A DNA stretch of 64,000 bases from Ichthyobacterium seriolicida (GCF_002369955.1 NZ_AP014564.1:938672-1002671); one strand, 5' to 3'; shown: positions 1-11,121, counted from the first letter of the stretch. Made by a program: numbers and translations. Notes: generated from the sequence alone by a model not told the origin.

Positions 1-2999
1 AGGATTGTTGTTTTTTTAATTATTAAAATTATGTTTAAGAAAAATTATTTTGTAAAGAGTATTATTTTCTCTTTTTATATTGTTGTCGGTAATTATTTTC
101 TCTTGTGATAAAAAGAAAGTTATAGAAGACGATTTAAATGTATGTATAGATTCATTTTCCTTATTGGATTCTGAGAATCAGGGGAAAAAATTAGAGTCTA
201 ATATAGACTGTCAGATAAATGCTGAAGAGCATACTATATCATTAACAGTCCCTCATACTGCTGAATTAACTGGTTTAAAGTTTAATATAACCCCATGTGA
301 AGGGGTTAGCATATCCCCTGCTAGTGGTGAAGAGGTTGATTTTGAAGTTGTTATAGAAGAATCTACTGAGGGAGCTTCTGCAGAAAGTTCCACTCCTAAA
401 CGTTATAAAAAGGCATTTACTTTAATAAAGGGTGATAAGTCTCAAGAGTATACTGTATATATAACAAAAGCTTTGGCTAGTGATTGTTCTATTAGTAGTT
501 TTAAATTAGAGAAGTCTAAAAATGATAGTAAGATTTTTGGAAATAGAGATGGGGATATTGTTGAAACTACTAATACTGAGCTTTCTACTATAACATTACA
601 CGTATCTGATGCTGCTACTTTAGATGGTTTAACTCCTACAATAGTTCATACAGGGGCTAGTATTGTTTCAGGAGAGCTTACTACTGACACAAGTAATAAT
701 ACGACTATAGTGAATTATACAGTTACCAATTCAGATGGAAAGACAAAGGTTTATGTAGTAAAATATATCAAAGACTTATCTTCTAATAATAGAATTTCTG
801 AGTTTAAGTTTACAAAAGAGACTAATACCAATACAGGGCTATTATTAACTAGATCTTCTATTGGAGATAGAACAGGCGATGTTACAATTACTGACAATAG
901 CGATGGTAAAACTGGAATTATAGTAGTAAAAGCATCTACTGCAGCAACTATAACGTCTTTAATCCCTACTATAACTAAGCATGCTAGTGCTACTATAAGT
1001 CCAGATGTTGCAAATCATGATTATAGCAATTCTAAGGTTTATACTGTAACAGCTGAGGATGGTCAAACAAGAGAGTATACAGTGTCTGTTGCTAAGGATT
1101 TGTCTAATGCTAAAGAGATAAGCAGTTTTAAATTTGAGAGTTCTCAAAATACTGAGAAATCTCTTGGTCAGAATTATGAAGGCACCATAAATAATCCTTC
1201 TAATGGAGATGGGGAAGTAACTATAACTATCGCAAAAATCCCAGCTAGTATTACAGATTTAAATGGTCTAAAGCCTACTATAGTAACTAGTGATAATACT
1301 ACAGTAAGTCCAGCAACTGAAGTAGCACAAGACTTCACTCGTGGTACAGCTGTAGTATATACTGTAACAGCTCAAGATGGTACTATTAGAAATTATAATG
1401 TAACCATTCCTACATTGGATGCAAGAGCAGAGATAAGTGCTTTTAAAATTAAAGCTTCAGATCATACTAGTGCTCCTAATAAAGTTAGAATGACAGGAAC
1501 TGAGGTTTCAGGAAATATATCAAGCAATGTAGTAGGTAGTAATACAATAGATATAGCATTAGATGGAGAAGATGATACTACTGTAAATCTAAAGCCTGAA
1601 ATAGCATTATCTGCAGGGGCTTCAGTAAACCCGGCTTCTGGAGTAGAAACTGCCTTTGCTTACGGTACACCTGTAACGTATACTGTAACAGCCGAGAATG
1701 GTTCTAAAAAAACATATAATGTTACTGTAAAGTCTTCGAATTCTAAGATGAAGTCTTTTAAGTTTAAAAGTGCAACTGGAAATAATAATAGTACTGGAAA
1801 AATTGTTCAAGAGGTAGAAGGTGCTATAAGTGGTAATACTGTAACTGTAAAGGTTCCACATGATGCAGTTCTTAATGCTTTAACTCCTGAAGTATTAGGA
1901 AATAACGGATCTAAGGTTACCATAAAAGGGCAAGATACAGATGCTAATACAGAACAAAATTTTAGTAGCGGTTCTGCAACATATATTGTAACAGCTCAGG
2001 ATGGGAACAGTACTTCTGAGTATACTGTAACTGTTGAAAAAAACGCTGTTCCTCAGATAGAAACATTTAAGTTTACGACTGCCTCTAACAATAATAAAAA
2101 TCTTGTAAATGATATTACAGGTATTATTACAGATAACGATATAGTTCTTAAAGTTCCTCATAACGCAAATTTAAATGGGTTAACTCCAACTATTACACCT
2201 GCTTCTGACGTTACAGTATACAAAGGAGATACAGGTTCTACTATTACATCTACTACTTCCACTGATTTCAGCTCTTCCAATACTACTCCTCTACAATATA
2301 GCGCAGTAGATGATTCTACTGGGGGAAGAAAGGTTTATAATGTAAAGGTTTATAAAGAACCAAAAATAAATACGTTTAAGTTTGAGAAGAGTAAAAATAC
2401 AGATAATAGTGGTTTCCAGATACTCCAATTGAATATAGTGCTTCGTCTATTACTCAAAATGGGATATCAGCAAATGGGACAATAGCAATTACAGTTGCTA
2501 ATACGGTTGATGTAGTAAATTTAAAAGCTACTATTTCTGGAGATAATTTTACTGCTCTAAGTAATCACAATATAAGTTTTTCGGGATCTTCTCCTTATTC
2601 TGCAACTATTGAAGTTGCACATAATGATTTATCTGATTTTAAGAAACAGTATACTGTAACTGTAACTAAAGAAGCGGCGCCAGAATTAACAAGTTTTTCA
2701 ATAGCAGCTAAAACTAACCAGGGTATTGCAAGTGAGGTTCAAGCTACATTTATTCATCCTAGCAGTGATAATACTGGGACAATAAAATTGAAGTTTCCTA
2801 AGAATAATGATAGTGAAATTACTTTAACAGGATTAACGCCTACCATAACTTATCCTAATGGTTGTAATGTAAGTCCAGCTAGTGGTATAGAAGTAACTGG
2901 AGATATTAGTGTTAATGGTCATAATACATTTACTCTAACAACTTCCTTAGGTTCTAAAAGAGTTTACACTGTCCAAACAGTTAAAGGGCCGTTTATTAA

Positions 3000-4599
3000 C
3001 CTGGATTATTCATGGTTATATTTCAATATCGGGTATAAAGTGTTAATTTTAGTAGGGTTAACTAAAAAACAACGACTTTATATAAGGCCCAAAAACGAGG
3101 AATAAAAACACATTATTTTATAGAGGGAAGACTTCCGTTGAATTAACTTTTTCATCATCAGAAATTAGTTCTGACGGATCTTTAATCATGCTTGAAAAAC
3201 TAGAACCAGATCATAGATTGATTCATTATTACAGTAAGTTTTTACTTGATACTCGAGACTCTAGATTTATTACTTATAGCAGAAGGTATCAGTTAAAGCA
3301 AAGGGTTTATATGATCATGTTAGGCTATCAAGACGCCAATGATGTTAATCATTTACAGAATGATCCTTTATTCAAAGATGTTCTTCAAGGTAATTTGGCC
3401 TCTCAACCCACTATATCAAGATTTGAGAATAGCTTGGATAAACAGGCTGTCTTTAAGTTTTGTTATGCGTGGTTATACAAATATGTTTTAAGTTTATCTG
3501 GTCGCAAGAGAATAGTTATTGACGTAGATTCAACCGATGATCCAACTCATGGCAGTCAACAATTGTCAATGTTTAACGGTTATTATGGTCAATTCATGTA
3601 CAATGAACTATTTTTTCATGATGGAGATACAGAGCAGATTATTCTTCCTGTACTCCGCCCAGGAAACAGTCATTCTAATAAATGGCATGTGAGTATTTTA
3701 AAGCGAATAATTATCAAAATACGTAAGAGATACCCAGAGATGGAAATAATTATTAGAAGTGATAGCGGCTTTAGTTGCGCTCCTTTTTACCAATTAGTAG
3801 ATGATTTTGATTTACTATATGTGACAGGCATAGCGAGCAATGAAGTTTTAAAAAGAAAGGTATCTTGGTCAAAAAATGCTGTAAAAAAAATGTATTTAGA
3901 TCAGGGAGAGAAGCACCAACATTTTATGAGTTTTACGTACAAAGCCAAGAGTTGGCACAAGCCTCAACAGTGCTATTCTAAAGTTGAGAGTACAGGATTA
4001 GGGATGAACATAAGGCATTTTTCTAGTAATCTTCCCCAAAAGGATGCTAGAGAAATTTACTTTGACTTTTATGTGAAAAGAGGTGATTCAAGTGAAAATA
4101 GAATAAAAGAAGTTAAAAATATGTGTTTTTCTGATCGTTTGTCAAATCATAGTTTTCTTGCTAATTTTTTTCGACTTATGATGAGTAGTCTTGCCTATGA
4201 AATGTTTTTATTACTGAAACAGAAGATAAAGAAAACAAGATTTGAAGTAGCAAAAAAATGGTTAATCAGTTCGATTAGAACCTATCTTCTCAAGGTAGGA
4301 GCAACGATTAAAATTACCAAAAGGCGAATCTATTATCAGCTATCTAAATCTTTTGTTTACAAGGGTTTATTTCGGGAAATTATTACCCAGTAACGGTTGT
4401 TTATTTGTGAAATGAACAACCTTGGGATAGTTACGCCTTGTCGTTAAAAAACCATGTAAAAACACTAAAAAAGAGCATTGTCATCCTAAAAAAAGGTGCA
4501 AAAAAACGACAAAGAAGATGAGTTCTCTTCGATTAGTAAAAAAGTTAAGGAAAAAATATCACGTCTAATCTATTTTAGTATGACTATGAATAATGCGGG
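3000..4599 (+). mobile_element. IS1380-family-like insertion sequence with TTAA target duplication
   Basis: A 1600-bp element splits family A copy 1. The paralogue at 7141 reads straight through TTTATTAAGTCATTT. Here TTAA occurs on both sides, at 2996-2999 and 4600-4603, giving a 4-bp target duplication. The left end starts CCTGGATTATTCATGGTTAT and the reverse complement of the right end starts CCCGCATTATTCATAGTCAT, an imperfect terminal inverted repeat of about 20 bp. It contains one transposase gene. The family is assigned from the transposase and the CC- termini. Confidence 0.92.
3188..4393 (+). CDS. IS1380-family-like DDE transposase
   Basis: A 401-residue transposase encoded inside the IS. 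Likely catalytic acidic residues are in IVIDVDSTDDPTHG (about residues 108-121), IIIRSDSGFS (about 187-196) and ENRIKEVKN. This arrangement is typical of IS1380-type transposases. The start is doubtful. In the same frame upstream, 3122-3187 encodes SVELTFSSSEISSDGSLI, which resembles the usual N-terminus of the family, yet the frame is closed by a stop at 3083 and has no ATG, GTG or TTG before 3188. Either translation begins at a non-standard codon, or the original start codon is lost and the protein is N-terminally short. It lies on the same strand as the gene it interrupts. Confidence 0.88.
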   Translation: MLEKLEPDHRLIHYYSKFLLDTRDSRFITYSRRYQLKQRVYMIMLGYQDANDVNHLQNDPLFKDVLQGNLASQPTISRFENSLDKQAVFKFCYAWLYKYVLSLSGRKRIVIDVDSTDDPTHGSQQLSMFNGYYGQFMYNELFFHDGDTEQIILPVLRPGNSHSNKWHVSILKRIIIKIRKRYPEMEIIIRSDSGFSCAPFYQLVDDFDLLYVTGIASNEVLKRKVSWSKNAVKKMYLDQGEKHQHFMSFTYKAKSWHKPQQCYSKVESTGLGMNIRHFSSNLPQKDAREIYFDFYVKRGDSSENRIKEVKNMCFSDRLSNHSFLANFFRLMMSSLAYEMFLLLKQKIKKTRFEVAKKWLISSIRTYLLKVGATIKITKRRIYYQLSKSFVYKGLFREIITQ

Positions 4600-4960
4600 T
4601 TAAGTCATTTAAGTTTACAGATAGCTCTAATAATGATAAAAATCTAGGCGGTACTGATGTTGACGGGACAATTGATCATGCTAATAATACTATAACATTA
4701 GAATTGCCTAGTGGGGTTACGATGGATACAGGTGCTATTGCTAATACAGTAACTTTAAAGCCAACAATTGTGTTGGGAGGAGATGACACCACTACTGTTT
4801 CTCCTAACACTGAAACTTCTACGCAGTTTACTATTGACGGGAGTACTGCTGTTGAGTATACAGTAACAGGTGCAGATGGGATGACTAAAACTTATAAGAT
4901 AACAGTGAGTAAAGCTAGTTCTAGTGGATAGATAGGGGTATTTGAGCTTTAATGTAAGGG

Positions 4961-4993
4961 CAGACAGCTGTTATAACAGCTGTCTGTTTTTTT
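4961..4993 (+). terminator. Rho-independent terminator after copy 1
   Basis: Perfect palindrome CAGACAGCTG/CAGCTGTCTG followed by a run of eight T. The stem sequence CAGACAG...CTGTCTG recurs after family A copies 2-6. Confidence 0.93.
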
Positions 4994-5024
4994 ATTGATT
5001 AATAAATAGTCAAATAATTACTAC

Positions 5025-5146
5025 TATCTTAGCTAACATATTCAATTCTTTAACTTTGGGCTAAGAATTAGAATGAAGTTTGTGGCTGATACTTTGATAT
5101 TCAAAGCGATTGGCAGATTATAATTAATTATTTTTTTAAAAAAAAT
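5025..5146 (+). promoter_or_regulatory. Family A promoter motif and structured leader, copy 2
   Basis: TATCTTAGC at 5025-5033 is preceded by the conserved AAATAATTACTAC. It resembles the Bacteroidota -7 box TAnnTTTG with one mismatch. The leader that follows has hairpin P1 at 5044-5069 (AATTCTT pairing with AAGAATT around a loop containing ACTTTGGG) and hairpin P2 at 5092-5106 (CTTTGA, loop TAT, TCAAAG). The leader is nearly identical to that of copy 3 and differs in sequence, though not in layout, from those of copies 4-7. That it is a transcribed leader is inferred. Confidence 0.7.
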
Positions 5147-8008
5147 ATGAAGACATTTTCTCTTGCAAAGAGGGTTATTTTCTCTTTTGTGTTGTTATCT
5201 GTATTTATTTTTTCCTGTGAGAAAAAGAACATTTACAATAATGATTTTGGTGTAGGTATAGAGTCATTTTCTCTATTTGATTCTGAAAACAATGAAAAAA
5301 AATTAGGCTCTGATATAACATGTAAGATAGATACTGCTCGGTATATTATATTACTAACAGTTCCTAATACGGCTATTTTAGAAGGATTAAAATTTAATAT
5401 AAAGCTCTCGGATAAATTTAGCATATCACCTGCTAGCGGCGATCCAGTTGATTTGGAACTTGAAGAGACTTCTGAGCAGTTTACTGAAACACCTTTTCCT
5501 AAACGTTATAAAAAAGTATTTAAGTTGACTTCTCCTGACAATACTACTCAAGACTACACTGTATATATAGCTAAAGAATCAGCACCGAAGTTGACTGAGT
5601 TTAAAATAGGAGCTGATACTGCTAAAGGAATAAAAACAGAGATATCTGCTGTTATAACTGATGACACTGACACTGTTGCAGGTAAGCTTTTATTGAAGAT
5701 CCCTTACAATGTGAGTATTGATCTTACTGGTCTAAGTTTTACTACTATTATTCCAGACGATCATGTTTTAAATCCGGCTATTGGTGTGATAAGTGAAAGT
5801 ATTGAAAATAAAGAATTTTCTCTAACAACTGCTTTAGGTTCTAAAAGAGTTTATACTGTTGAAGCAGTTAAAGGGCCTTATATTAATGCTTTTAAATTTG
5901 CTGCTATTTCTTCTGACGGAAGTTCTACTAATACAGGCATAACTGGTGAAGGTGTAACAGGGACAATCGATCACATTGCTGGCGCTATATCTATAACAGT
6001 TCCTGATGGTGTCACTTTATCAAATTTAACTCCTACAATCGCAGTTGGAGAGAACACTAAAACTGATTTTACTCCTTCTGCTCAGACAGATTTTAGTTCT
6101 AATGTTGAGTATACAGTAACATCTTCTAATCCTTCAGCTACAGATTTTACTAAGGTGTATACAGTTACAGTAACTCAAAGCGCTGAACCTGCTATATCTG
6201 AGTTTAAGTTTTTGAATAGCAATAATAGTGGTAAAAATCTTGGAAATGATATATCAGGAACTATCGATCATAATTCTGGAACTATAACTGTTAAAGTTCC
6301 TCATAATGCAAATATTAGTGCGTTAACTCCAACTATTACAGCTGCTTCTACTTTGGCTAATACTCAAGTATATAGTGGAGATACTGGACAAGGCGCTATT
6401 GCTGCTACTAGTTTTGAAGATTCTCATACAACTCCTGTAAAATATAGTGCAGTGGGTCCTGCTGGGGGAAGAAAGGTATATTCTGTAAAAGTTTATAAAG
6501 AGCCTTCTATAATAAGTTTTAAGTTTACTAGTAGTGCCAATGGATCAGCTAGTTTTCCTGTTAGTCCAGCTGAATATAGCGGGAATATTACTCAGGGTGA
6601 TTTTTCAGCAAACGGAACTATAACCATCACAGTTGCTAATACGGTTAATGTAACAGAATTAAAGAAAGCTACTATTACTGGGGATAATATTAATACTACT
6701 AATCCTGTAAGTATAAGTTTTACAGGTTCTAATTCTCCTTATTCTGCAACTATTACAGTTGCAAATGAACATTTATCTAGTTTTATTAAAACATACAATG
6801 TAACTGTAACTAAAGAAGCAGCTCCAAAATTGACAGAGTTTAAAATATCAGCTGATACTAATAAGGGTATTCAAAGTGAAGTAACTGGTGATATAACTGA
6901 TGATGATTCTAATTCTGCTGCTGCTACTGGAACAATAAAATTAAAGTTTGATCATAAAGTTGCTGCTCATCACACTGATATTGATTTGACAGGATTAACG
7001 TATACTAATGGATCTATTTCAGGATGCACTTTAACTCCTGGTACTCCATTAACTGGACAAAGTATTCATGATCAAACATTCACTCTAACAAAAACGGATA
7101 CAGGTTCTAAAAGAGTTTACACTGTCCAAACAGTTAAAGGGCCGTTTATTAAGTCATTTAAGTTTGCTAATAGTGGTAATACAGGTATAACTACTGAAGT
7201 AACAGGGAATATAGATCATGCTGCTGGCACTATATCATTAACAGTTCCTGCTACGGTGAAGAAGACCTCATCAAATGGTACTAATACAGTAACCCTAACT
7301 CCTACAATTGAGTTGGGAGGAGATGACACTCCTACTGTTAATCCTACTAGTGCAACTGAGAAAACTTTTACTTTGGATAGCGAAACTCCGTATAAAGTAA
7401 CAGGTGCAGATGAAATGGAAAAAACTTATCAAGTTACAGTGACTAGGACGCCTTCAGCTGAAGCGCAGATTACAGAATTTACAATTGATTCTAGTAATAC
7501 AGGTAACATTTCAGAGACTGGCGCTAATGATAAAGGCAGAATAGTTGTGCCTGTGTCTACTGAAGGCTCTAAGACTCCTACTATAAAACAATCAGATTAT
7601 GCTACTGTAAGGCCAAATGGAGCTGAAACTTTTTCTTATGAAAATCCAGTTACATATACAGTAACATCTGAGGATAATAATACATCAAAGAGTTATGATG
7701 TGTATGTATATGATTCTAGTAAGACTGTAACTACAAGTAATATAACTATTAATACTCCTCCCGCTGGAGCCAATGTAACTTCTGTTGATGAGTCTACCAG
7801 AGTTATAACTGTCACTGTGCCTCAGAGTACTGATCTTAGTAGCTTAACACTTACTTTGACTGACAGTGGCACTCCTAGCTATACTCTAACAGCAGAACCT
7901 GCTAGTGGACAAGATTTTTCTGATGGAAAAGAAGTAAAGTATACTCTTACTGATACTAGTAGTAAAGTTGTAGGTCATTATTGGGTTAAGGTGGTTAAAT
8001 CAAGCTAA
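5147..8008 (+). CDS. Family A repeat lipoprotein, copy 2
   Basis: A 953-residue predicted outer-surface lipoprotein. The signal peptide has lipobox FIFSC with Cys24. About nine DUF5018-like Ig-type modules follow, starting at SFSLFDSEN, PKLTEFKI, INAFKFAA, PAISEFKF, PSIISFKF, PKLTEFKIS, IKSFKFAN, AQITEFTI and TVTTSNIT. A typical module runs from an I-x-SFKF opening through ITVP, LTPTI and VSPASG to YTVT..DG..K.YTVTV. The C-terminus is GHYWVKVVKSS. The N-terminus MKTFSLAKRV is shared only with copy 3. The conserved TAACCCC/GGGGTTA hairpin seen in the other copies is absent here. No catalytic motif is visible, so a binding, adhesive or antigenic role is inferred from the architecture only. Confidence 0.88.
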   Translation: MKTFSLAKRVIFSFVLLSVFIFSCEKKNIYNNDFGVGIESFSLFDSENNEKKLGSDITCKIDTARYIILLTVPNTAILEGLKFNIKLSDKFSISPASGDPVDLELEETSEQFTETPFPKRYKKVFKLTSPDNTTQDYTVYIAKESAPKLTEFKIGADTAKGIKTEISAVITDDTDTVAGKLLLKIPYNVSIDLTGLSFTTIIPDDHVLNPAIGVISESIENKEFSLTTALGSKRVYTVEAVKGPYINAFKFAAISSDGSSTNTGITGEGVTGTIDHIAGAISITVPDGVTLSNLTPTIAVGENTKTDFTPSAQTDFSSNVEYTVTSSNPSATDFTKVYTVTVTQSAEPAISEFKFLNSNNSGKNLGNDISGTIDHNSGTITVKVPHNANISALTPTITAASTLANTQVYSGDTGQGAIAATSFEDSHTTPVKYSAVGPAGGRKVYSVKVYKEPSIISFKFTSSANGSASFPVSPAEYSGNITQGDFSANGTITITVANTVNVTELKKATITGDNINTTNPVSISFTGSNSPYSATITVANEHLSSFIKTYNVTVTKEAAPKLTEFKISADTNKGIQSEVTGDITDDDSNSAAATGTIKLKFDHKVAAHHTDIDLTGLTYTNGSISGCTLTPGTPLTGQSIHDQTFTLTKTDTGSKRVYTVQTVKGPFIKSFKFANSGNTGITTEVTGNIDHAAGTISLTVPATVKKTSSNGTNTVTLTPTIELGGDDTPTVNPTSATEKTFTLDSETPYKVTGADEMEKTYQVTVTRTPSAEAQITEFTIDSSNTGNISETGANDKGRIVVPVSTEGSKTPTIKQSDYATVRPNGAETFSYENPVTYTVTSEDNNTSKSYDVYVYDSSKTVTTSNITINTPPAGANVTSVDESTRVITVTVPQSTDLSSLTLTLTDSGTPSYTLTAEPASGQDFSDGKEVKYTLTDTSSKVVGHYWVKVVKSS

Positions 8009-8041
8009 ATTAATTTTAAACCACACTTATTCAATTCTAAA

Positions 8042-8074
8042 CAGACAGTCAGTTTTACGGCTGTCTGTTTTTTT
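8042..8074 (+). terminator. Terminator after copy 2
   Basis: CAGACAG at 8042-8048 pairs with CTGTCTG at 8061-8067, followed by a T run. The loop AGTTTTACGG flanks an inner GTCAG-type extension. Confidence 0.88.
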
Positions 8075-8105
8075 ATTGATTAATAAATAGTCAAATAATT
8101 ACTAC

Positions 8106-8226
8106 TATCTTAGCTAGCATATTCAATTCTTTAACTTTGGGCTAAGAATTAGAATGAAGTTTGTGGCTGATACTTTGATATTCAAAGCGATTGGCAGATT
8201 ATAATTAATTATTTTTTTAAAAAAAT
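8106..8226 (+). promoter_or_regulatory. Family A promoter motif and leader, copy 3
   Basis: TATCTTAGC at 8106-8114 after AATTACTAC. The leader is almost base-for-base the same as that of copy 2, including both hairpins, so the unit boundary upstream of copies 2 and 3 arose by duplication. The coding region behind it, in contrast, matches copy 7. Confidence 0.7.
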
Positions 8227-11121
8227 ATGAAGACATTTTCTCTTGCAAAGAGGGTTATTTTCTCTTTTGTGTTGTTATCTGTAATTATTTTTTCCTGTGA
8301 GAAAAATAATGTTTACCAAGATGATTTAGGTGTATGTATAGATTCATTTGCCTTGCTAGATTCTGAAAATGACCAAAAAAAATTAGGTTCTGATATAAAA
8401 TGTGATATAGATCATGAGAATTATACTATATCGCTAATAGTTCCTATTTCGGCTGAATTAAGAGGCTTAAAGTTTAATATAACCCCATGTGAAGGGGTTA
8501 GCATATCTCCTGCTAGTGGAGAAGAAACTGATTTTGAACCTATCGTTGAAGAATCTACTGGGGAAGAAACTGCTACTGATGCGTTTTCTGAGGGAACTAT
8601 TAAAAAGCCTTCTCTTCAACGTTACAAAAAGGTGTTTACTGTAACAAAGGGTGATAAGTCTCAAGAGTATACTGTATATATAGCTAAAGAATCAGCGCCT
8701 AAGTTGACAGAGTTTAAAATATCAGCTAATGAAAGTAAAGGCATTAAAGGTGAGGTGACTGCTGTTATAACTGATGACACTGACACTGCTACAGGCAAGA
8801 TTTTATTGAAGATTCCTTATACAGGCACTGCTATTAATTTAGTAGGATTGACATCTGTTATCAATGTTCCTGAAGGTTATACTATAGATCCAGCTAGTGG
8901 ATCAGCAATATCTGAAAGTATTGAGGGTAAAGAATTTTCTCTAACAACTGCTTTAGGTTCTAAAAGAGTTTACACTGTTGAGGTAGTTAAAGGGCCTTAT
9001 ATTAGTGCTTTTAAATTTCCAGCATCAAATTCTGGTATAAATGCTGATATAAGTGCAACAAATATTAATCATGATACTGGAAAAATAACTATAACAGTTC
9101 CTAGTGGTGTTACTTTATCTAGTTTAACTCCTACAATCGAAGTTGGAGATAACACTAAACCTGATTTTACTCCTTCTGCTCAGACAGATTTTTCTCAATC
9201 TGCTACTACTCCTGTTGAGTATACAGTAACATCTTCTAATCCTTCAGCGACTGATTTTACTAAGGCATATACAGTTACTATAACTCGAAATGCTGAACCT
9301 CAGATAGGAAGTTTTACATTTACTCAAAGCAATAATAGTAGTAAAAATCTTGGAAATGATATATCAGGAACTATCGATCATAATTCTGGAACTATAACTG
9401 TTAAAGTTCCTCATAATGCAAATATTAGTGCGTTAACTCCAACTATTACAGCTGCTTCTACTTTGGCTAATACTCAAGTATATAGTGGAGATACTGGACA
9501 AGGCGCTATTGCTGCTACTAGTTTTGAAGATTCTCATGATGGTTCTGTAAAATATAGTGCAGTAGGTCCTGCTGGAGGAAGAAAAGTGTATTCTGTAAAA
9601 GTTTATAAAGAGCCAAAAATAAGTACGTTTAAGTTTGAGAGGAATCAGAATTCAGATGTTACTGGTTTCCCTTCTAGCATAACTGAATATAGCGGCACAG
9701 TTACAGATAATAATAATATAACTATCACAGTTGCTAATACAGTTAACATAGCAAATTTAAAAGCTTCTATTACTGGGGATAATATTAGTACTTCAACTGC
9801 CACTATAGATATAGCTTTTGATTCTCCCACTGGTGGGTCTACTTATTCTAAAACTATTATAGTTCAGAATGAACATTTAGAGTCTTATACAAAAGAATAT
9901 ACTGTAACTGTAACTAAAGAAGCGGCGCCGAAGTTGACAAGTTTGACTATAACAGCTAATCCAACAAATGGCATTGCAGCTGATGTTCAAGCTACTACTA
10001 TAACTCATCCTAACGGTAGCACTAATGGAGCAATAAAATTAAAGTTTCCTTATAATGTTGCTAGCCGTAGCGATGAAATTGTTTTAACAAATTTAAGTTA
10101 TACTAATGAGCCTATTGCAGGATGCGCTTTAACTCCTGTCACTCCAGTAACTGAAAGTATTCATGGGAAAACATTTACTCTAACAACTACTCTAGGTTCT
10201 ACCTCGGAATATACTGTAACAGCAGTTAAGGGACCTTATATTGAATCTTTTAAATTTGAAAGCACTAAAAATAATGAAAAGAATATAGCTAGTAGCCCTA
10301 TAACAGGTGCAATTGATCACGAAAATAATACCATAAAAGTAACGCTTCCTGCTACGGTTAAGAAGGATTCAGGTAGTGCTAATACAATAACTCTAACTCC
10401 TACAATTGAGTTGGGAGGAGATGCTCCTACTATTGTTTCTCCTAATACTGAATCTTCTATTCAGTTTACTAGTGACACCGCTGTTCCGTATACAGTAAAA
10501 GGTGCAGATGGAATGGAAAAGATTTATAAAGTTACTGTGACTAGAACACCTTCAACTATAGCGCAAATTACAAAATTTACAATTAATTCTGATCAAGGTA
10601 ATATTACAGAGACTATTTCTGGAACTGCAAATAATAAAGGTAGAATAGTTGTTCCTGTTACTAGTGTTCCAGCAAACTCAGTAACTCCTACTATAGAAAA
10701 ATCAGATTATTCTAATGTAAGTCCAAGTGCAGCTCAAACTTTTTCTTATGAAAATCCAATTACATATACTGTAACAGCTGAAGATACTAGTATAACAAAG
10801 AGTTATGATGTTTATATATATGATAATGCTAAAACTATAACTGATAGTGATACTTTGAAAGTAACAAAATCGGATAATACTGATATCACACCAGATTCTA
10901 CGAATATTGATACAACTACAAGAGTTATAACTGTTACTGTGCCTTCTGGCACTACCGGGTTGGATAGCTTAACACTTACTTTGACTGATACTTCTTCTAG
11001 GCTTAGCATAGAGCCTACTGAAGCTCAAGATTTTTCTGATGAAAAAGAAGTAAAGTATATTCTTAAAGAGAGTGGAGCTGTAAAGGGTCATTATTGGGTT
11101 AAGGTGGTTAAATCAAGCTAA
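8227..11121 (+). CDS. Family A repeat lipoprotein, copy 3
   Basis: A 964-residue lipoprotein with lipobox IIFSC (Cys24) and nine DUF5018-like modules, starting at SFALLDSEN, PKLTEFKI, ISAFKFPA, PQIGSFTF, PKISTFKF, PKLTSLTI, IESFKFES, AQITKFTI and KTITDSDT. It ends GHYWVKVVKSS. The linker after module 1 is acidic and Ser/Thr-rich (EESTGEETATDAFSEG). From about 8290 to 9420 the DNA is nearly identical to copy 7 (24113-25250), and the first part also to copy 6, although the signal peptide and leader are of the copy 2 type. This is the sign of a recombination or gene-conversion junction just inside the gene. Function unknown; exposure on the cell surface is inferred. Confidence 0.88.
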   Translation: MKTFSLAKRVIFSFVLLSVIIFSCEKNNVYQDDLGVCIDSFALLDSENDQKKLGSDIKCDIDHENYTISLIVPISAELRGLKFNITPCEGVSISPASGEETDFEPIVEESTGEETATDAFSEGTIKKPSLQRYKKVFTVTKGDKSQEYTVYIAKESAPKLTEFKISANESKGIKGEVTAVITDDTDTATGKILLKIPYTGTAINLVGLTSVINVPEGYTIDPASGSAISESIEGKEFSLTTALGSKRVYTVEVVKGPYISAFKFPASNSGINADISATNINHDTGKITITVPSGVTLSSLTPTIEVGDNTKPDFTPSAQTDFSQSATTPVEYTVTSSNPSATDFTKAYTVTITRNAEPQIGSFTFTQSNNSSKNLGNDISGTIDHNSGTITVKVPHNANISALTPTITAASTLANTQVYSGDTGQGAIAATSFEDSHDGSVKYSAVGPAGGRKVYSVKVYKEPKISTFKFERNQNSDVTGFPSSITEYSGTVTDNNNITITVANTVNIANLKASITGDNISTSTATIDIAFDSPTGGSTYSKTIIVQNEHLESYTKEYTVTVTKEAAPKLTSLTITANPTNGIAADVQATTITHPNGSTNGAIKLKFPYNVASRSDEIVLTNLSYTNEPIAGCALTPVTPVTESIHGKTFTLTTTLGSTSEYTVTAVKGPYIESFKFESTKNNEKNIASSPITGAIDHENNTIKVTLPATVKKDSGSANTITLTPTIELGGDAPTIVSPNTESSIQFTSDTAVPYTVKGADGMEKIYKVTVTRTPSTIAQITKFTINSDQGNITETISGTANNKGRIVVPVTSVPANSVTPTIEKSDYSNVSPSAAQTFSYENPITYTVTAEDTSITKSYDVYIYDNAKTITDSDTLKVTKSDNTDITPDSTNIDTTTRVITVTVPSGTTGLDSLTLTLTDTSSRLSIEPTEAQDFSDEKEVKYILKESGAVKGHYWVKVVKSS

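Larger units (their letters stand above)
31..4931 (+). pseudogene. Family A repeat lipoprotein, copy 1 (two frameshifts plus IS insertion)
   Basis: This is the first of seven tandem lipoprotein paralogues. The ATG at 31 begins the same MFKKNYFVKSIIFSF signal peptide as the later copies, but one extra base near 76-79 shifts the frame before the lipobox, which reads on from a TTG at 80. A second frameshift lies near 2410, where GGG in the paralogue at 12772 is GG here. An IS element interrupts the gene at 2999/4600. The rebuilt protein would carry about ten DUF5018-like modules, beginning at SFSLLDSEN, CSISSFKL, NRISEFKF, KEISSFKF, AEISAFKI, SKMKSFKF, PQIETFKF, PKINTFKF, PELTSFSI and KSFKFTDSS. 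It ends with KASSSG and lacks the last two modules and the GHYWVKV tail of the other copies. Modules 2-6 are otherwise found only in copy 6. The only complete leader feature in the window is its last 30 bases. Almost certainly not expressed as a full-length protein. Confidence 0.9.
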
